From Thermococcus sibiricus MM 739 (GTDB lineage Archaea > Methanobacteriota_B > Thermococci > Thermococcales > Thermococcaceae): DNA of 64,000 nt. Within the stretch, counting starts at the first letter, position 1. Each line of letters opens with the position of its first letter. The stretch spans positions 860,276 through 924,275 of the forward strand of contig NC_012883.1 of the NCBI RefSeq assembly GCF_000022545.1. The letters are read 5' to 3'. Below are positions 27,976-37,067 of this stretch, in pieces. Position numbers and translations under genes: made by a program. The notes beneath the pieces were generated by a model. It did no database searches. It had not been told where the DNA came from and saw only the letters and a program-made list of their open reading frames with translations.

Positions 27976-28596
27976 ATGAATATTTCTGAAATAATCAACG
28001 AAATAAGAAAGGTTCTAGATGAAAAAGATGAGATGCGAGAAAAAGCACTCCGACTCACTAGGGATATTGTTAGGCTAAGTGGTGATTGTATAAAGGCCCT
28101 TCACCGAGGAGATCTCGAAATCGCTGAAGAAAGATTGAAAATGGCTGAAAAGTTGGTGAGTGAATTGAAAGAGATACTCACAGAGCATAAAGATCTTTAT
28201 TTCACCGGTTACGTCCAAAATGCCCATCAAGAGTATGTAGAAGCCAATCTCTTCTACCACTATCTTCTGGATGAAGAATTCCCACATCCAAAAGAAATCG
28301 GAATTCCAGAGACAGCTTATGCCTTAGGTATAGGAGATTTCATTGGAGAGTTAAGAAGGTACTTTCTAAATCTTTTGTTGAATGACAAAATCGAGAAGGC
28401 CCAAGAAGTGTATGCATTCATGGAAAAACTCTACGACGAGCTTGCCACGCTGGAATATCCGAAAGGATTAGTGAATATAAGGCAAAAACAAGATCAAGCT
28501 AGATATATTCTCGAACGAACTCTCGAAGATCTTACCCGTGCCAAAATTAACAAAAATTTAGAGAAAAAACTCGAGGAGTGGAGAAATGAACCTTAA
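27976..28596 (+). CDS. Translin family protein
   Basis: A 206-residue all-helical protein resembling archaeal translin/TRAX. Recognisable parts are a long first helix pair ([20 protein letters not shown]), the middle [38 protein letters not shown], and [27 protein letters not shown] near the end. Translins assemble into ring or barrel oligomers that bind and sometimes cleave RNA or single-stranded DNA. The ATG at 27976 has GGTGA 5 nt upstream. It starts a tight series with endonuclease V and riboflavin kinase (11-bp overlap with nfi). Confidence 0.87.
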   Translation: MNISEIINEIRKVLDEKDEMREKALRLTRDIVRLSGDCIKALHRGDLEIAEERLKMAEKLVSELKEILTEHKDLYFTGYVQNAHQEYVEANLFYHYLLDEEFPHPKEIGIPETAYALGIGDFIGELRRYFLNLLLNDKIEKAQEVYAFMEKLYDELATLEYPKGLVNIRQKQDQARYILERTLEDLTRAKINKNLEKKLEEWRNEP

Positions 28597-29149
28597 AAAA
28601 ATTGCAGAGGTCCAGAGAAAGCTAAGTAAAAGAATCGTGGAGAAACCTCAGGATATTTCAAAAATTAAAACTATTGCTGCAGTTGATGTGTCATATAAGG
28701 GAAATAAAGCTAAAGCTGCATTTGTTCTCTGTTCCTTCCCTTCTTGTGAAGTTTTGAAAACAAAGACCATTGAAACAGAAGTCGCCTTCTCATATATTCC
28801 AACTTATTTTTTTCTAAGGGAAACTCGGCCGATTTTGTTATTGTTAAAAGGAGAGCAGTTCGATTTACTAATTGTGGAAGGACATGGAAAAGCCCATCCC
28901 CGCGGATATGGATTAGCTTCCCATATAGGCCTCCTAATTGGGAAACCAACCATTGGAATTGCAAAAAGGCCCCTTCCAAATTCGATAGGGGAATGTGTTA
29001 AAATTGGAAAAGCTTATGTAAGTGTTGGCAACTTAATTGACTTAAACTCTGCGAAAGAGATAGTGAGAATAATAAATGAAGGGGACTACCCAAAACCCTT
29101 AAAGATTGCAGATAAATTTTCCAAAGGTGCTGGAGATGGAGGAACTTAA
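28586..29149 (+). CDS. nfi: Endonuclease V (deoxyinosine 3' endonuclease)
   Basis: A 187-residue repair enzyme nicking DNA or RNA one nucleotide 3' of inosine. [12 protein letters not shown] carries the first catalytic Asp, [18 protein letters not shown] the substrate-gripping PYIP-like wedge and the Glu, and [21 protein letters not shown] the second acidic/basic block, followed by [12 protein letters not shown]. Overlaps both neighbours (11 bp with translin, 14 bp with ribK), so an operon is very likely. Confidence 0.94.
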   Translation: MNLKKIAEVQRKLSKRIVEKPQDISKIKTIAAVDVSYKGNKAKAAFVLCSFPSCEVLKTKTIETEVAFSYIPTYFFLRETRPILLLLKGEQFDLLIVEGHGKAHPRGYGLASHIGLLIGKPTIGIAKRPLPNSIGECVKIGKAYVSVGNLIDLNSAKEIVRIINEGDYPKPLKIADKFSKGAGDGGT

Positions 29150-29771
29150 ACTGCTCATATCAATTGCAAAGCGGGGAGGCGTTGGGGAGAAGGTTAGAAT
29201 AACCTTGAGGGAACTTTCTCAAGAAATTGGAACTTCACCACAATCAGTTATGCGGAAGCTTGAAGCTTTGGAAAAAGAAGGATATGTAATCAAAGATACT
29301 TCCGGAAAAAGAACGCTTGTTGAAGTAACTTCTTCAGGAATTCAACTTTTGGAATCTATTTTTGAAGAAATAGGCAAGATACTCTATGGAAACTACATTG
29401 TTGGAGAGGTAGTGTCCGGAGTAGGTGAAGGGAAATATTATGTAGAACAATATAAAGAGAGAATAAGGGAATACCTTGGCTTTAGGCCATATCCTGGAAC
29501 TTTGAACATCTTAGTGGTTTTCCCCAAGACGATTTATGAGGCTCTTTACAATGTTGAGCCCATAACAATACCTGGATTCTCAAAAGATGGAAGAACGTTT
29601 GGAGATGTAAAGGCATACAAAGTAAGAATAAATGGGATTGATGGGGCAATAGTGGTTCCTTCAAGAACAATTCATCCTCCTAAAGTTGCAGAAATTATCG
29701 CCCCCGCATGCCTTAGAAAAAAACTCAACCTAAAAGATGGTTCCAAAGTTAAAGTGGAGGTTATAAAGTGA
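29136..29771 (+). CDS. ribK: CTP-dependent riboflavin kinase with N-terminal HTH domain (RibK/RbkR)
   Basis: A 211-residue fusion. Residues ~1-75 are a winged helix ([26 protein letters not shown]); residues ~85-211 are the archaeal CTP-dependent kinase making FMN ([56 protein letters not shown]). In archaea such fusions are known as RbkR, regulating riboflavin genes while also making FMN. ATG at 29136 is chosen from the GGTG upstream and because translation from it begins directly with the helix. Fourth-base overlap with the next gene. Confidence 0.93.
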   Translation: MEELKLLISIAKRGGVGEKVRITLRELSQEIGTSPQSVMRKLEALEKEGYVIKDTSGKRTLVEVTSSGIQLLESIFEEIGKILYGNYIVGEVVSGVGEGKYYVEQYKERIREYLGFRPYPGTLNILVVFPKTIYEALYNVEPITIPGFSKDGRTFGDVKAYKVRINGIDGAIVVPSRTIHPPKVAEIIAPACLRKKLNLKDGSKVKVEVIK

Positions 29772-30292
29772 GAAAAAGGATTCTCTCATCTTTTAGGTAT
29801 AGCGGGCTTGGTTTAACCATAAGTTTCTTGATAATACTCCTTATTTATCCCCCTTATACCTCCACAAGAGAATTACTTCCAATTTATGGATTAGGTCTAT
29901 TCTTCGGTGCACTCTTTGGCCTTTATAAAGGAAAGGCAAATGCGGGGAGGTATGCTTTTATAGTTGGATTTATTCTGACCCTCCTCCTTCATGTACTATG
30001 GATCAAAACAGAATTTTCTTTAACATATTCTTTCTCACTTCTCGTGGTAGTAGTCTTTGTTATGGGACTTATTTCGCCGGAAGATTCTTTAGATATCTCC
30101 ATTGTGCCATTTGCATATTTTGGTGGTTTTATACTTGCCAATTTGTTATTTATGAATTTTAACATGTATGCTATTGATGGAGCCGTTCAAAGCATAATTC
30201 TCACCGGAATCGCTGGAGCCGTAATTGCAACAGTGGTGATTTTTTTGAAATCATTCCTCGAAAATACTGCAAAACTCAGTGCGAAAATTTAA
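29768..30292 (+). CDS. Membrane protein, about five transmembrane segments
   Basis: A 174-residue hydrophobic protein whose GTG start overlaps the ribK stop (GTGA). Hydrophobic stretches lie at about 12-28, 38-50, 60-78, 85-102, 112-132 and 143-160, and the tail is basic. I do not recognise the family. Coupling to ribK suggests, but does not prove, a role near flavin metabolism or simply shared transcription. Confidence 0.6.
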   Translation: MRKRILSSFRYSGLGLTISFLIILLIYPPYTSTRELLPIYGLGLFFGALFGLYKGKANAGRYAFIVGFILTLLLHVLWIKTEFSLTYSFSLLVVVVFVMGLISPEDSLDISIVPFAYFGGFILANLLFMNFNMYAIDGAVQSIILTGIAGAVIATVVIFLKSFLENTAKLSAKI

Positions 30293-30326
30293 AAGGATAA
30301 AGTACGAATTTTAGATGGTGGGCAAC

Positions 30327-30536
30327 ATGGTAATGAGGTTATCAAAGATTTATGGAAAGCAAATATACAACACTGCTGGATATTACATAGGTTACGTTGA
30401 TGAAGTGCTTATCGAAATAGAAGCAGGAGAAAGTAGGATCTTGGCATTAGGACTGCCAGGAGAGAAAGTTGGAATTCCTTATGAAAGAGTATCTGCCATT
30501 GGGGACATAATATTAATAGAAGCAAAGAGAACCTAG
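30327..30536 (+). CDS. PRC-barrel domain protein
   Basis: A 69-residue protein made of one PRC-barrel: MRLSKIYGKQIYNTAGYYIGYVDEVLIEIEAGESRILALGL, then GIPYERVSAIGDIILI. Small stand-alone PRC proteins are common in archaea, some linked to rRNA processing (RimM-like) or division, function here unknown. ATG at 30327 follows GGTGGG; ATG 30315 is less likely. A TATA-like AAATTTAAAAGG around 30287 suggests its own promoter. Ends tail-to-tail with the DHH gene (4-bp overlap). Confidence 0.8.
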   Translation: MVMRLSKIYGKQIYNTAGYYIGYVDEVLIEIEAGESRILALGLPGEKVGIPYERVSAIGDIILIEAKRT

Positions 30537-31996
30537 GCCTCTTTCACGTTAAGTGCCTCTAGGAACTTCTCTGTTATTGCTTCTTCTACTAATTTTAAGA
30601 GGGAGTTTTTATCCTTGGCAAGTTTGAATATTCCAAGATGAATTCTAGCTCCTCCTGATTGTGCATGGCCGCCAGCACTTCCGATGTCTGTAAAAGCTTC
30701 TTTCAAGACTTTTCCTACATTGATCCTTATATCCCGTGTCCTAGCAGATATTTCAATCCTGTCATCAACTATTCCAAATACTAGAACTGTATTCACACCC
30801 TCAAGTCTGAGCAGAAAATCTGCCGACTCTGCAATGGCATCTCTATCTGTTATAAACCCAACATTCGAAATAATAACGTTTTTAAAAGTCTTTCTGTTTA
30901 TGATAGCTCTTGCCAGAACCTCTGCAGTCTCTACAGAAATGTCAGGATACTCTATTCTTTCCAAAATTTCATAATCTACCTTTCCTGCTAGGAATTCCAG
31001 TGCATCAAGATCTGCAGTACTAAATTTTGAAAACTTTTTGGTATCTGTGTATATACCATAGAAGAGGCTGGTTCCTAAAGTACCATTCACCTCCATGTTA
31101 AGGCTTTGAAGGTATTCTGCCATTATAGAAGCTGTGGAATTAACGTCAGGGCGTACATCAACAAATGCATCTCTAGGAAGCATTTCTTCCAAATTTTGCA
31201 AAAGTTGGTGGTGATCTATTAATATCTCTACTTTTTTCAGGTCCTCATCATCCAAAATACTAAGATTTCCATTTGGTTGACAATCAACTAATGCTATCGT
31301 AGAATGCCTTTTGACTTCATAGGAACCAGGAGAAACTTTTCGTATATCTAAGCCAAGTAGGTTAACAAATGCCCTATTCTCATGATGAGTTATCTCACCA
31401 CCATATACTATTGTACTTTTAAGTCCTGTATTTTGAGCGATAACTTGAAGAGCAACAGCACTGGCCATTGCATCTGGATCGGGATTGTCGTGCATCACTA
31501 TTAAGAGAGAATCACTTTTTTGTTTTATTTCTGAGAGTTTTTTAGATAATAAGGTTGCATTTTTCTTTTTACCGAGATTCTTAACTGTGTCCACTATAAC
31601 TTTAATTGTGGCTGCTTTTGGGGAAACGGCATAATCAATCTTAACATCTGTTTCAAATTCTTTCTTTATCTGGGATATAATCTCCTTTACAGTTGTATCA
31701 TCCGGGATTAAAACAAGTATTGGAACTTCAGAATTATTATTTCTTATTGCCTGAATGGTCTTTTTTATTCCATTGACATCCATTATAGTTATCACAACAA
31801 GATCTACTTTTTCAATTCCGGCCTTCAAAAGGGAAGCTGTGTATGAAAAATCACCTTGAATAACGTGAAATCCGCTTTCACTAAGAGATTTTGCTCGAAT
31901 TTCATTTTGTTCTATGATAATAACTTCGAATTCACCTTTCAGAGCCTGTGCAACACTTCTCCCTATACTTCCACCACCTAAGATCAACACCCTCAT
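30533..31996 (-). CDS. RCK/TrkA-N plus DHH-DHHA1 phosphoesterase fusion
   Basis: A 487-residue protein in two parts. Residues ~1-125 are a TrkA-N nucleotide-binding domain (LILGGGSIGRSVAQAL). The rest is a DHH phosphoesterase: MHDNPDPDAMASAVAL (motif I), ALVDCQPNG, the name-giving IDHHQ (~285), DVRPDVNSTASIMAEYL, and a DHHA1 ending with GSAGGHAQSGGARI. DHH-DHHA1 proteins hydrolyse nanoRNA, pAp or cyclic dinucleotides. The RCK sensor suggests a soluble phosphodiesterase controlled by a nucleotide ligand. GGTGAGTGCC precedes ATG 31996. Confidence 0.88.
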   Translation of the reverse strand: MRVLILGGGSIGRSVAQALKGEFEVIIIEQNEIRAKSLSESGFHVIQGDFSYTASLLKAGIEKVDLVVITIMDVNGIKKTIQAIRNNNSEVPILVLIPDDTTVKEIISQIKKEFETDVKIDYAVSPKAATIKVIVDTVKNLGKKKNATLLSKKLSEIKQKSDSLLIVMHDNPDPDAMASAVALQVIAQNTGLKSTIVYGGEITHHENRAFVNLLGLDIRKVSPGSYEVKRHSTIALVDCQPNGNLSILDDEDLKKVEILIDHHQLLQNLEEMLPRDAFVDVRPDVNSTASIMAEYLQSLNMEVNGTLGTSLFYGIYTDTKKFSKFSTADLDALEFLAGKVDYEILERIEYPDISVETAEVLARAIINRKTFKNVIISNVGFITDRDAIAESADFLLRLEGVNTVLVFGIVDDRIEISARTRDIRINVGKVLKEAFTDIGSAGGHAQSGGARIHLGIFKLAKDKNSLLKLVEEAITEKFLEALNVKEA

Positions 31997-32113
31997 GGCA
32001 CTCACCTTATAAGGACAATAATACTTAAATACATGCTTGAATGCAACATTAATAATAGGGGTCTCTCTAAACTTTATTCGACTTTTGATATATATATCTA
32101 ATGGTGGTGAAGA

Positions 32114-33790
32114 ATGGAACTTCCAACGATTACACCCATAGAGGAAAACATTGTGTGCACAAGAAAAGAGGAGCTTTTAAAATTAATGCGGAATGCTCTA
32201 TCGAATCAGGCTTTTAGTGGCCTATTTTTGAAGATATTCGCGAAAGATAAAGCTGAAAAGTACTATGTGACTTTGCTAATGGATAGACGAAAACTTTTGG
32301 CCTTAGAACTCCTACTATTATCTTCCCAGAAAAAAGTAATAGGTGATGAAACGCTGAATATCTTGAAAAAACTTTTGAATTACCCTCTAGTCGTAGACAT
32401 TTACGGCCTAGATGAAATAGAATTGAAGACCTCTATAACAGATAACATAGAGATATATAATACTACACCGAAAGTTGAGATAAATGAAATTTTTGAAGAG
32501 AATATTGTTGAACATGAAGAAATCATTGAAAAAGAGAGGATCTTAGAAAAGATCCTTAAAACAGAAGAAGCGAAAGTTGAAGAAACACATGAAAAACCAA
32601 AACCTCAAAAGAAAGAGAGAGCACCACCAGAAAAAAAAGAAGTTGAAAAAGAAAAGAAACATTTCAAACCAGAAATTATAGTAGAAGTAACGGGTGGAGA
32701 GATCTTCAAGCCTATCCTCGAGGAATATGGAAAAGAAGTCCTAAAGGAGGTGCAGACACTAGAGGATATCTCCCCTGAGCAAGTTAAAATAACCGGAGAA
32801 GTCGGTTCTGGCGTTATATACCTTCATGTGGACTTCTATGGGAGGAGTAACAAAGATCCCACCACATTCCAAACAGCGGAGAGGCAAATATTGTACTTTA
32901 TAAACAAACATTTGCCAATCATCTGGAGAAAGGCAGGGCTTAAACCCATCCTCAGCAGTTCTCACGCAAAGATATCTACCCCTAAAGGATCCTTTGAAAG
33001 TGAAGGAGAACCTACAACCTCTAAAAAACAAATTATTCCTCAAAAAACTGAAAGTAACATAACAGTTGAAGCTCACGAGAGTATTAAGCCATACTTTGCT
33101 ACGTATGCCAAAGCAATTCTCAAAGATATAGAGAATGGAGGAATTGAAGTCAAAAAAATGCACCTTGATATAAAAGGAAGAAGCGAGCATGAGATTAACT
33201 TAATCCTATGGGGCAATGCACCCGGAAAAACCAATGCTCAAGTAAGGGCCCTAGTTGAAGGTATTCTAAGAACACACACCAGAGAGATATCTAAAGCCCT
33301 AAATAAGTACATAACTATTCACCGAGTAGAAATCAACTTAGAAGAAGCTGAAGAAGTTTCAGAGAATGTAAAACAGATATTATCAAAGAAAGAGGAGCTA
33401 GAAAAAGAAATAGAAAAACTCCTTCAAGAGATGGGAGTAGATGACTTGTCTGCCTTAACTGAGGAAAAGAGAAGAGAAGTTGAAGAGAGTCTATTAAAGT
33501 CCAAAGTTGAACTAGCAGTAGAAGATTTAAGAAGACGAGTACAAGAGATGTTTAAAAACCTTCCAAATTCCGTATTTAGATGGATGAGACTGGATTGGGA
33601 ACTTCAGAGAAATGAGATTCTAATAAGTCTAGAAGCAAGCTTTGACAAGAGAGAGAGCTTAATAAAAGCAGTTTCAGACGATAGAATCATAGAAGATGCC
33701 CTTCAAATGCTTAATATGAGCATTCAAGAAATATCCAAGGAACACAACATTCCAATCAAAATCAAAAAGACAAACATTAATGTGAGATGA
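32114..33790 (+). CDS. Large coiled-coil hypothetical protein (DUF2226-like N-terminus)
   Basis: A 558-residue protein conserved-looking but of unknown role. The N-terminal ~105 residues (MELPTITPIEENIVCTRKEE start, then LFLKIFAKDKAEKYYVTLL) resemble DUF2226 of archaeal proteins. A charged Lys/Glu/Pro linker covers ~140-190. Two internally similar alpha/beta segments follow, at ~195-290 (IIVEVTGGEIFKPILEEYGKE) and ~320-420 (ITVEAHESIKPYFATYAKA), then a coiled coil (~430-490) and a C-terminal domain. The paired segments suggest an internal duplication. Divergent from the DHH gene with a 117-bp gap. Confidence 0.6.
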   Translation: MELPTITPIEENIVCTRKEELLKLMRNALSNQAFSGLFLKIFAKDKAEKYYVTLLMDRRKLLALELLLLSSQKKVIGDETLNILKKLLNYPLVVDIYGLDEIELKTSITDNIEIYNTTPKVEINEIFEENIVEHEEIIEKERILEKILKTEEAKVEETHEKPKPQKKERAPPEKKEVEKEKKHFKPEIIVEVTGGEIFKPILEEYGKEVLKEVQTLEDISPEQVKITGEVGSGVIYLHVDFYGRSNKDPTTFQTAERQILYFINKHLPIIWRKAGLKPILSSSHAKISTPKGSFESEGEPTTSKKQIIPQKTESNITVEAHESIKPYFATYAKAILKDIENGGIEVKKMHLDIKGRSEHEINLILWGNAPGKTNAQVRALVEGILRTHTREISKALNKYITIHRVEINLEEAEEVSENVKQILSKKEELEKEIEKLLQEMGVDDLSALTEEKRREVEESLLKSKVELAVEDLRRRVQEMFKNLPNSVFRWMRLDWELQRNEILISLEASFDKRESLIKAVSDDRIIEDALQMLNMSIQEISKEHNIPIKIKKTNINVR

Positions 33791-33829
33791 CCTTCGACCC
33801 CCCATAAGGATAAGAGTTTCAAAAAGTAA

Positions 33830-33886
33830 CCTCAGTACTCAAGATCTTCATCATGGCCAAGCTCAGATCTGCCGAGATCATCACCA
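33830..33886 (-). ncRNA. C/D-box guide sRNA (2'-O-methylation)
   Basis: On the minus strand four boxes occur in canonical order and spacing: C GTGATGA (33884-33878), 11-nt guide, D' CTGA (33866-33863), spacer, C' ATGATGA (33854-33848), 12-nt guide, D CTGA (33835-33832). The D guide complements TACTCAAGATCT; the base paired five nt from the D box would be the C of CTCAA, so position C34 of a tRNA-Leu(CAA) anticodon loop is a good candidate target. The D' guide complements ATCTGCCGAGA, probably in rRNA. It lies in a gene gap between convergent-free neighbours. Confidence 0.88.
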
Positions 33887-33985
33887 TTTAGATTTTCATC
33901 ATTGAATTTTTAAGTGCTGCGGTGATGACATTCAAATCTTTTTCGAAACGTTAAGTTTTTAAATTGAATTTTCATTCCCACATAC

Positions 33986-34855
33986 ATGGATACCTTAATA
34001 GGAGCTCTGTTAGCATTGATAGCTGCATTTGGATGGGGAACTGCTTCAGTTCTGATAAAGCTTGGAATGAGAAATAAAGGTGCTATTACTGTCAATATTA
34101 TCAGACTTTATATTACAACATCTGTCTATCTCTCAATTTTCTTAATCGCTGGCAAGTATAAAGGGATACTATCCCTTTCTCCTGAGATAATTTTGGTAAC
34201 ATTTATTTCGGGCCTCTTTGGTTTTGTTATAGGGGATTACTTTTATTTTAACGCGCTTAAGCTTATGGGTGTTTCCAAGACCGTCCCAATTACTTCGTCA
34301 TACCCACTTTGGACAATGCTTTGGGCGTGGATGTTCTTTGGAAAGAAAATCACCACTCAAACTCTCCTTGGAGCACTTTTCATATTTCTGGCAATTGTTA
34401 TTGTCAGAAAGGGAGGATTAGAGGAACGTCTTAGCCCTAAAGGATTTGTATATGCTATTCTAGCGCCGATTTCTTGGAGCATTGCGATAGTTCTACTTGA
34501 TTTCTTGTCCTTATATATTGATCCCTTTTCACTTGCAGGGCTTAGAATGATATCTGCCGCAATAGGAATCAGTGTCTTCTTACCAAAGCATTCAAAGGAA
34601 CTCAAAGTGGTAACTAAAAATGAAATAGGGGTTCTTTCTGGAGCTGCATTGGTCGGATTAATAATTGGACAATATGCTTTTGTAAAATCCGTTAGTTTTG
34701 TTGGTTCTCATATTTCAACACCTATCAGCGCCATAAATCCAATCATATCTTCTCTTCTGGCAGTTACGCTCCTAAAGGAGCCACCAAACAGCAAGATTTT
34801 TGTTGGATTAATATTGGCAGTTGTGGGGGTCGTTTTAATAAGCACTGTTCATTAA
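33986..34855 (+). CDS. EamA/DMT family transporter
   Basis: A 289-residue protein with ten predicted helices formed by two EamA repeats of five (repeat 1 ~4-140 starting LIGALLALIAAFGWGTASVLIK; repeat 2 ~150-288 starting GFVYAILAPISWSIAIVLL). Such drug/metabolite transporters export amino acids, nucleosides or other small molecules; substrate unknown. The short 5' leader contains a TAAGTTTTTAAATTG TATA-like stretch about 30 nt ahead of the ATG. Confidence 0.85.
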   Translation: MDTLIGALLALIAAFGWGTASVLIKLGMRNKGAITVNIIRLYITTSVYLSIFLIAGKYKGILSLSPEIILVTFISGLFGFVIGDYFYFNALKLMGVSKTVPITSSYPLWTMLWAWMFFGKKITTQTLLGALFIFLAIVIVRKGGLEERLSPKGFVYAILAPISWSIAIVLLDFLSLYIDPFSLAGLRMISAAIGISVFLPKHSKELKVVTKNEIGVLSGAALVGLIIGQYAFVKSVSFVGSHISTPISAINPIISSLLAVTLLKEPPNSKIFVGLILAVVGVVLISTVH

Positions 34856-35029
34856 GACAAGGATCAAAAAGGGTCAGCTTTAGTTTCTTTTATCATTATT
34901 TGTTAGAAATGTTATCAGGATGAAGTAAATGAAGAAAGCTCTGAAGCTACCCTTAAAAATCTGATAAACAGCGTAAAGAATTTAAGGTATTGGGTTCTAT
35001 TATATATCGCCGACAGTGAGGGGACAATT

Positions 35030-35170
35030 AGTCTCCTCGCATGGGCTCGGTATACCCGCCTTCGCAAGGTATCGGGTTCTATGAGCGAAGTGTGCTCACA
35101 CCGAGCCCACAGGGCCGGTGCATCCACCCGCGCGAGAAATGAACGCGGGCCTCTGTTGCCGGCCTACAAG
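35030..35170 (+). ncRNA. H/ACA guide sRNA with two pseudouridylation motifs
   Basis: A GC-rich transcript in an AT-rich gap with TATA TTATATA (35000-35006) and a T-run after it (35171-35176). Motif 1: GGGCTCGG (35043-35050) pairs with CCGAGCCC (35101-35108), then ACA (35109-35111); inner stem CTTCGC/GCGAAG. Motif 2: GGCCGG (35113-35118) pairs with CCGGCC (35159-35164), then TACA; upper stem CCCGCG/CGCGGG (35127-35132/35144-35149) capped by a K-loop with GA and TGA; pocket arms TGCATCCA and CCTCTGTTG, 16 nt from ACA. Targets are not determined. The exact 5' end is inferred from the TATA box. Confidence 0.82.
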
Positions 35171-35207
35171 TTTTTTATTACAGCTGAAGATACTAGGTGA
35201 AAAAATT

Positions 35208-35687
35208 ATGAAGACTAAAATCGATCTTGATAAAATAGATATCAAACTTCTCTCCATGCTACAAGAGGATAGTAATATATCTATTCGAGAGTTATCTAAA
35301 ACTGTTAACTTAAAAATGTCAGAATTACACAAACGAATAAAAAGATTAGAGGAAAATGGAGTAATTAAAAAATTCACAGTACTTTTAAATCCCGAAAAAT
35401 TGGGATTTAATCTGACTGCGTTTATGTTAGCGAAAATTGAAGGCAAGAATAGTAGTTATGTTATTAACAAACTTATAAAAAATCCACACGTGTTAGAGGT
35501 TTATAAAGTGACTGGGGATTATGACATGCTTTTAAAAGTTAAATTTAAATCCATTAACGAATTTCATGAATTTCTCGATACCATTGCAAAGATAGAAGAG
35601 ATTGTAGATAGTACCAGTATGGTTGTTTTAAAAATTCATAAAGAGGTTGTAGAAATACCCCTACGGTCTGAGGAATTCAAATTATAA
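35208..35687 (+). CDS. Lrp/AsnC family transcriptional regulator
   Basis: A 159-residue regulator. The N-terminal HTH (DKIDIKLLSMLQEDSNISIRELSKTVNLKMSELHKRIKRLEENGVIKKF) is followed by a RAM/ASNC ligand domain (~75-150; VYKVTGDYDMLLKVKFKS). The ATG at 35208 has GGTGA upstream; extension to 35118 would read through the H/ACA RNA and is rejected. Its AT-rich codons resemble the next two genes, an aminotransferase and a symporter, which it may regulate in response to an amino acid. Confidence 0.87.
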   Translation: MKTKIDLDKIDIKLLSMLQEDSNISIRELSKTVNLKMSELHKRIKRLEENGVIKKFTVLLNPEKLGFNLTAFMLAKIEGKNSSYVINKLIKNPHVLEVYKVTGDYDMLLKVKFKSINEFHEFLDTIAKIEEIVDSTSMVVLKIHKEVVEIPLRSEEFKL

Positions 35688-35838
35688 TTCTCGAGATCTT
35701 GGACATAAGTAAAAGCATATCTAGCTAAATATATCCTTTACATATCTAATTTTCCGAAGAAATCTATTGAACAAGCCCAAATTAACCGTAGAAAGGTTTA
35801 ATTATAATTTTACGAAATCAAATAAAGGGGTATTTTAT

Positions 35839-37014
35839 ATGACTAAGCTGAATAGTTTTGTACTCTCTAAACGATCCAAAGAGACTCCGCCATCTGGAAT
35901 TAGGAAAATATTCAACAAAGCAATGTTTCTAGAGGATGTTATTCATTTAGAAATAGGTGAACCCGACTTTGACACTCCCCAATACATTAAAGAAGCTGGT
36001 TGTAAGGCGATTTTAAATAAGTATACTCATTATACACATAATGCCGGACTTTTGGAGTTACGAGAAGCCATAGCTGATTATTACAGATCAACTCAAAATG
36101 TTGATATTTCGTTAGAAAATACCTTAGTAAGCATTGGAGGTACTGGAGCATTATTACTTTCCCTATTAGCCATTGTGGATATTGGGGATGAAGTTCTACT
36201 CCCAAATCCTGGCTACCCCCCATACACCTCCATGGTCAAAATGATAGGAGCTATCCCAAAATACTACTCACTAAAGGAAAACGAATCTTTCCTACCAAAT
36301 ATAGAAGAGATAGAAAATATTATCACAAATAACACAAAAGTCATTATCATAAACACTCCTAATAATCCAACTGGTATAGTATATCCCTCAAATATTCTTA
36401 GGAGAATCTCAGAACTAGCTGAAGATTATGATCTTGTAGTAATTTCAGATGAAGTTTATGAAAGGTTGATTTTTGACAACCTCAACCATTACAGTATATT
36501 AAAATTCAGTGAAGAAGGAAATGTGATAGTGATAGGAAGTTTCTCCAAGTCATATGCCATGACCGGTTGGAGAGTAGGCTTTGCGGTGAGTAACAACGTT
36601 AAAATCATCAAATCCATGACCGAATTGCAAGAACATGTTGCTATATGCGCACCTGCAATGGCTCAGAAAGCTGCTTTTGTTGCCTTAAGCGAATCACAAG
36701 AAGAAGCCGAAAACATGGTTAAACAATACGAAAAACGTCGTAATTTGGTAGTTTCCCTTTTAAATGAATTCCCAAACGTATCCTTTGTTAAACCTCAGGG
36801 TGCATTCTACTTATTTCTAAATATCTCTCATTATTCCAAAGACTCGTACAAATTTGCAGAAGAATTACTCCTAAAAAAGAAAGTGGCTGTTGCTCCGGGT
36901 GCAACATTTGGTTCATTAGGAGAGGGATACGTGAGGATTTCATTCGCAAATTCTGAAGAAAATATAGAAGAAGGAGTGAAAAGACTAAAGGAATTTTTAA
37001 TGGAGCTAAAATAG
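35839..37014 (+). CDS. PLP-dependent aminotransferase, class I/II
   Basis: A 391-residue fold-type I aminotransferase. Markers: IHLEIGEPDFDTP near the start, the GGTGALLL cofactor loop, NTPNNPTG (substrate and PLP binding), ISDEVYE (Asp that holds the pyridine N), and SFSKSYAMTGWRVGF with the Schiff-base lysine; a C-terminal Arg lies in GEGYVRISFAN. Specific amino donor unknown. ATG at 35839 follows AAAGGGG; the upstream frame extension is unlike the family. Flanked by an Lrp regulator and a Na+/solute symporter: an amino-acid uptake and catabolism unit is likely. Confidence 0.9.
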   Translation: MTKLNSFVLSKRSKETPPSGIRKIFNKAMFLEDVIHLEIGEPDFDTPQYIKEAGCKAILNKYTHYTHNAGLLELREAIADYYRSTQNVDISLENTLVSIGGTGALLLSLLAIVDIGDEVLLPNPGYPPYTSMVKMIGAIPKYYSLKENESFLPNIEEIENIITNNTKVIIINTPNNPTGIVYPSNILRRISELAEDYDLVVISDEVYERLIFDNLNHYSILKFSEEGNVIVIGSFSKSYAMTGWRVGFAVSNNVKIIKSMTELQEHVAICAPAMAQKAAFVALSESQEEAENMVKQYEKRRNLVVSLLNEFPNVSFVKPQGAFYLFLNISHYSKDSYKFAEELLLKKKVAVAPGATFGSLGEGYVRISFANSEENIEEGVKRLKEFLMELK

Positions 37015-37067
37015 TGAATATAACTCACTGCAATCTTTGTTATCTAACCTTTTGGAGGTGAAAAATA

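Noticed and set aside
35118-35207. N-terminal 30-residue extension of the Lrp regulator
   Set aside because: It translates the 3' half of the H/ACA RNA; a GGTGA-preceded ATG at 35208 gives a normal Lrp length.
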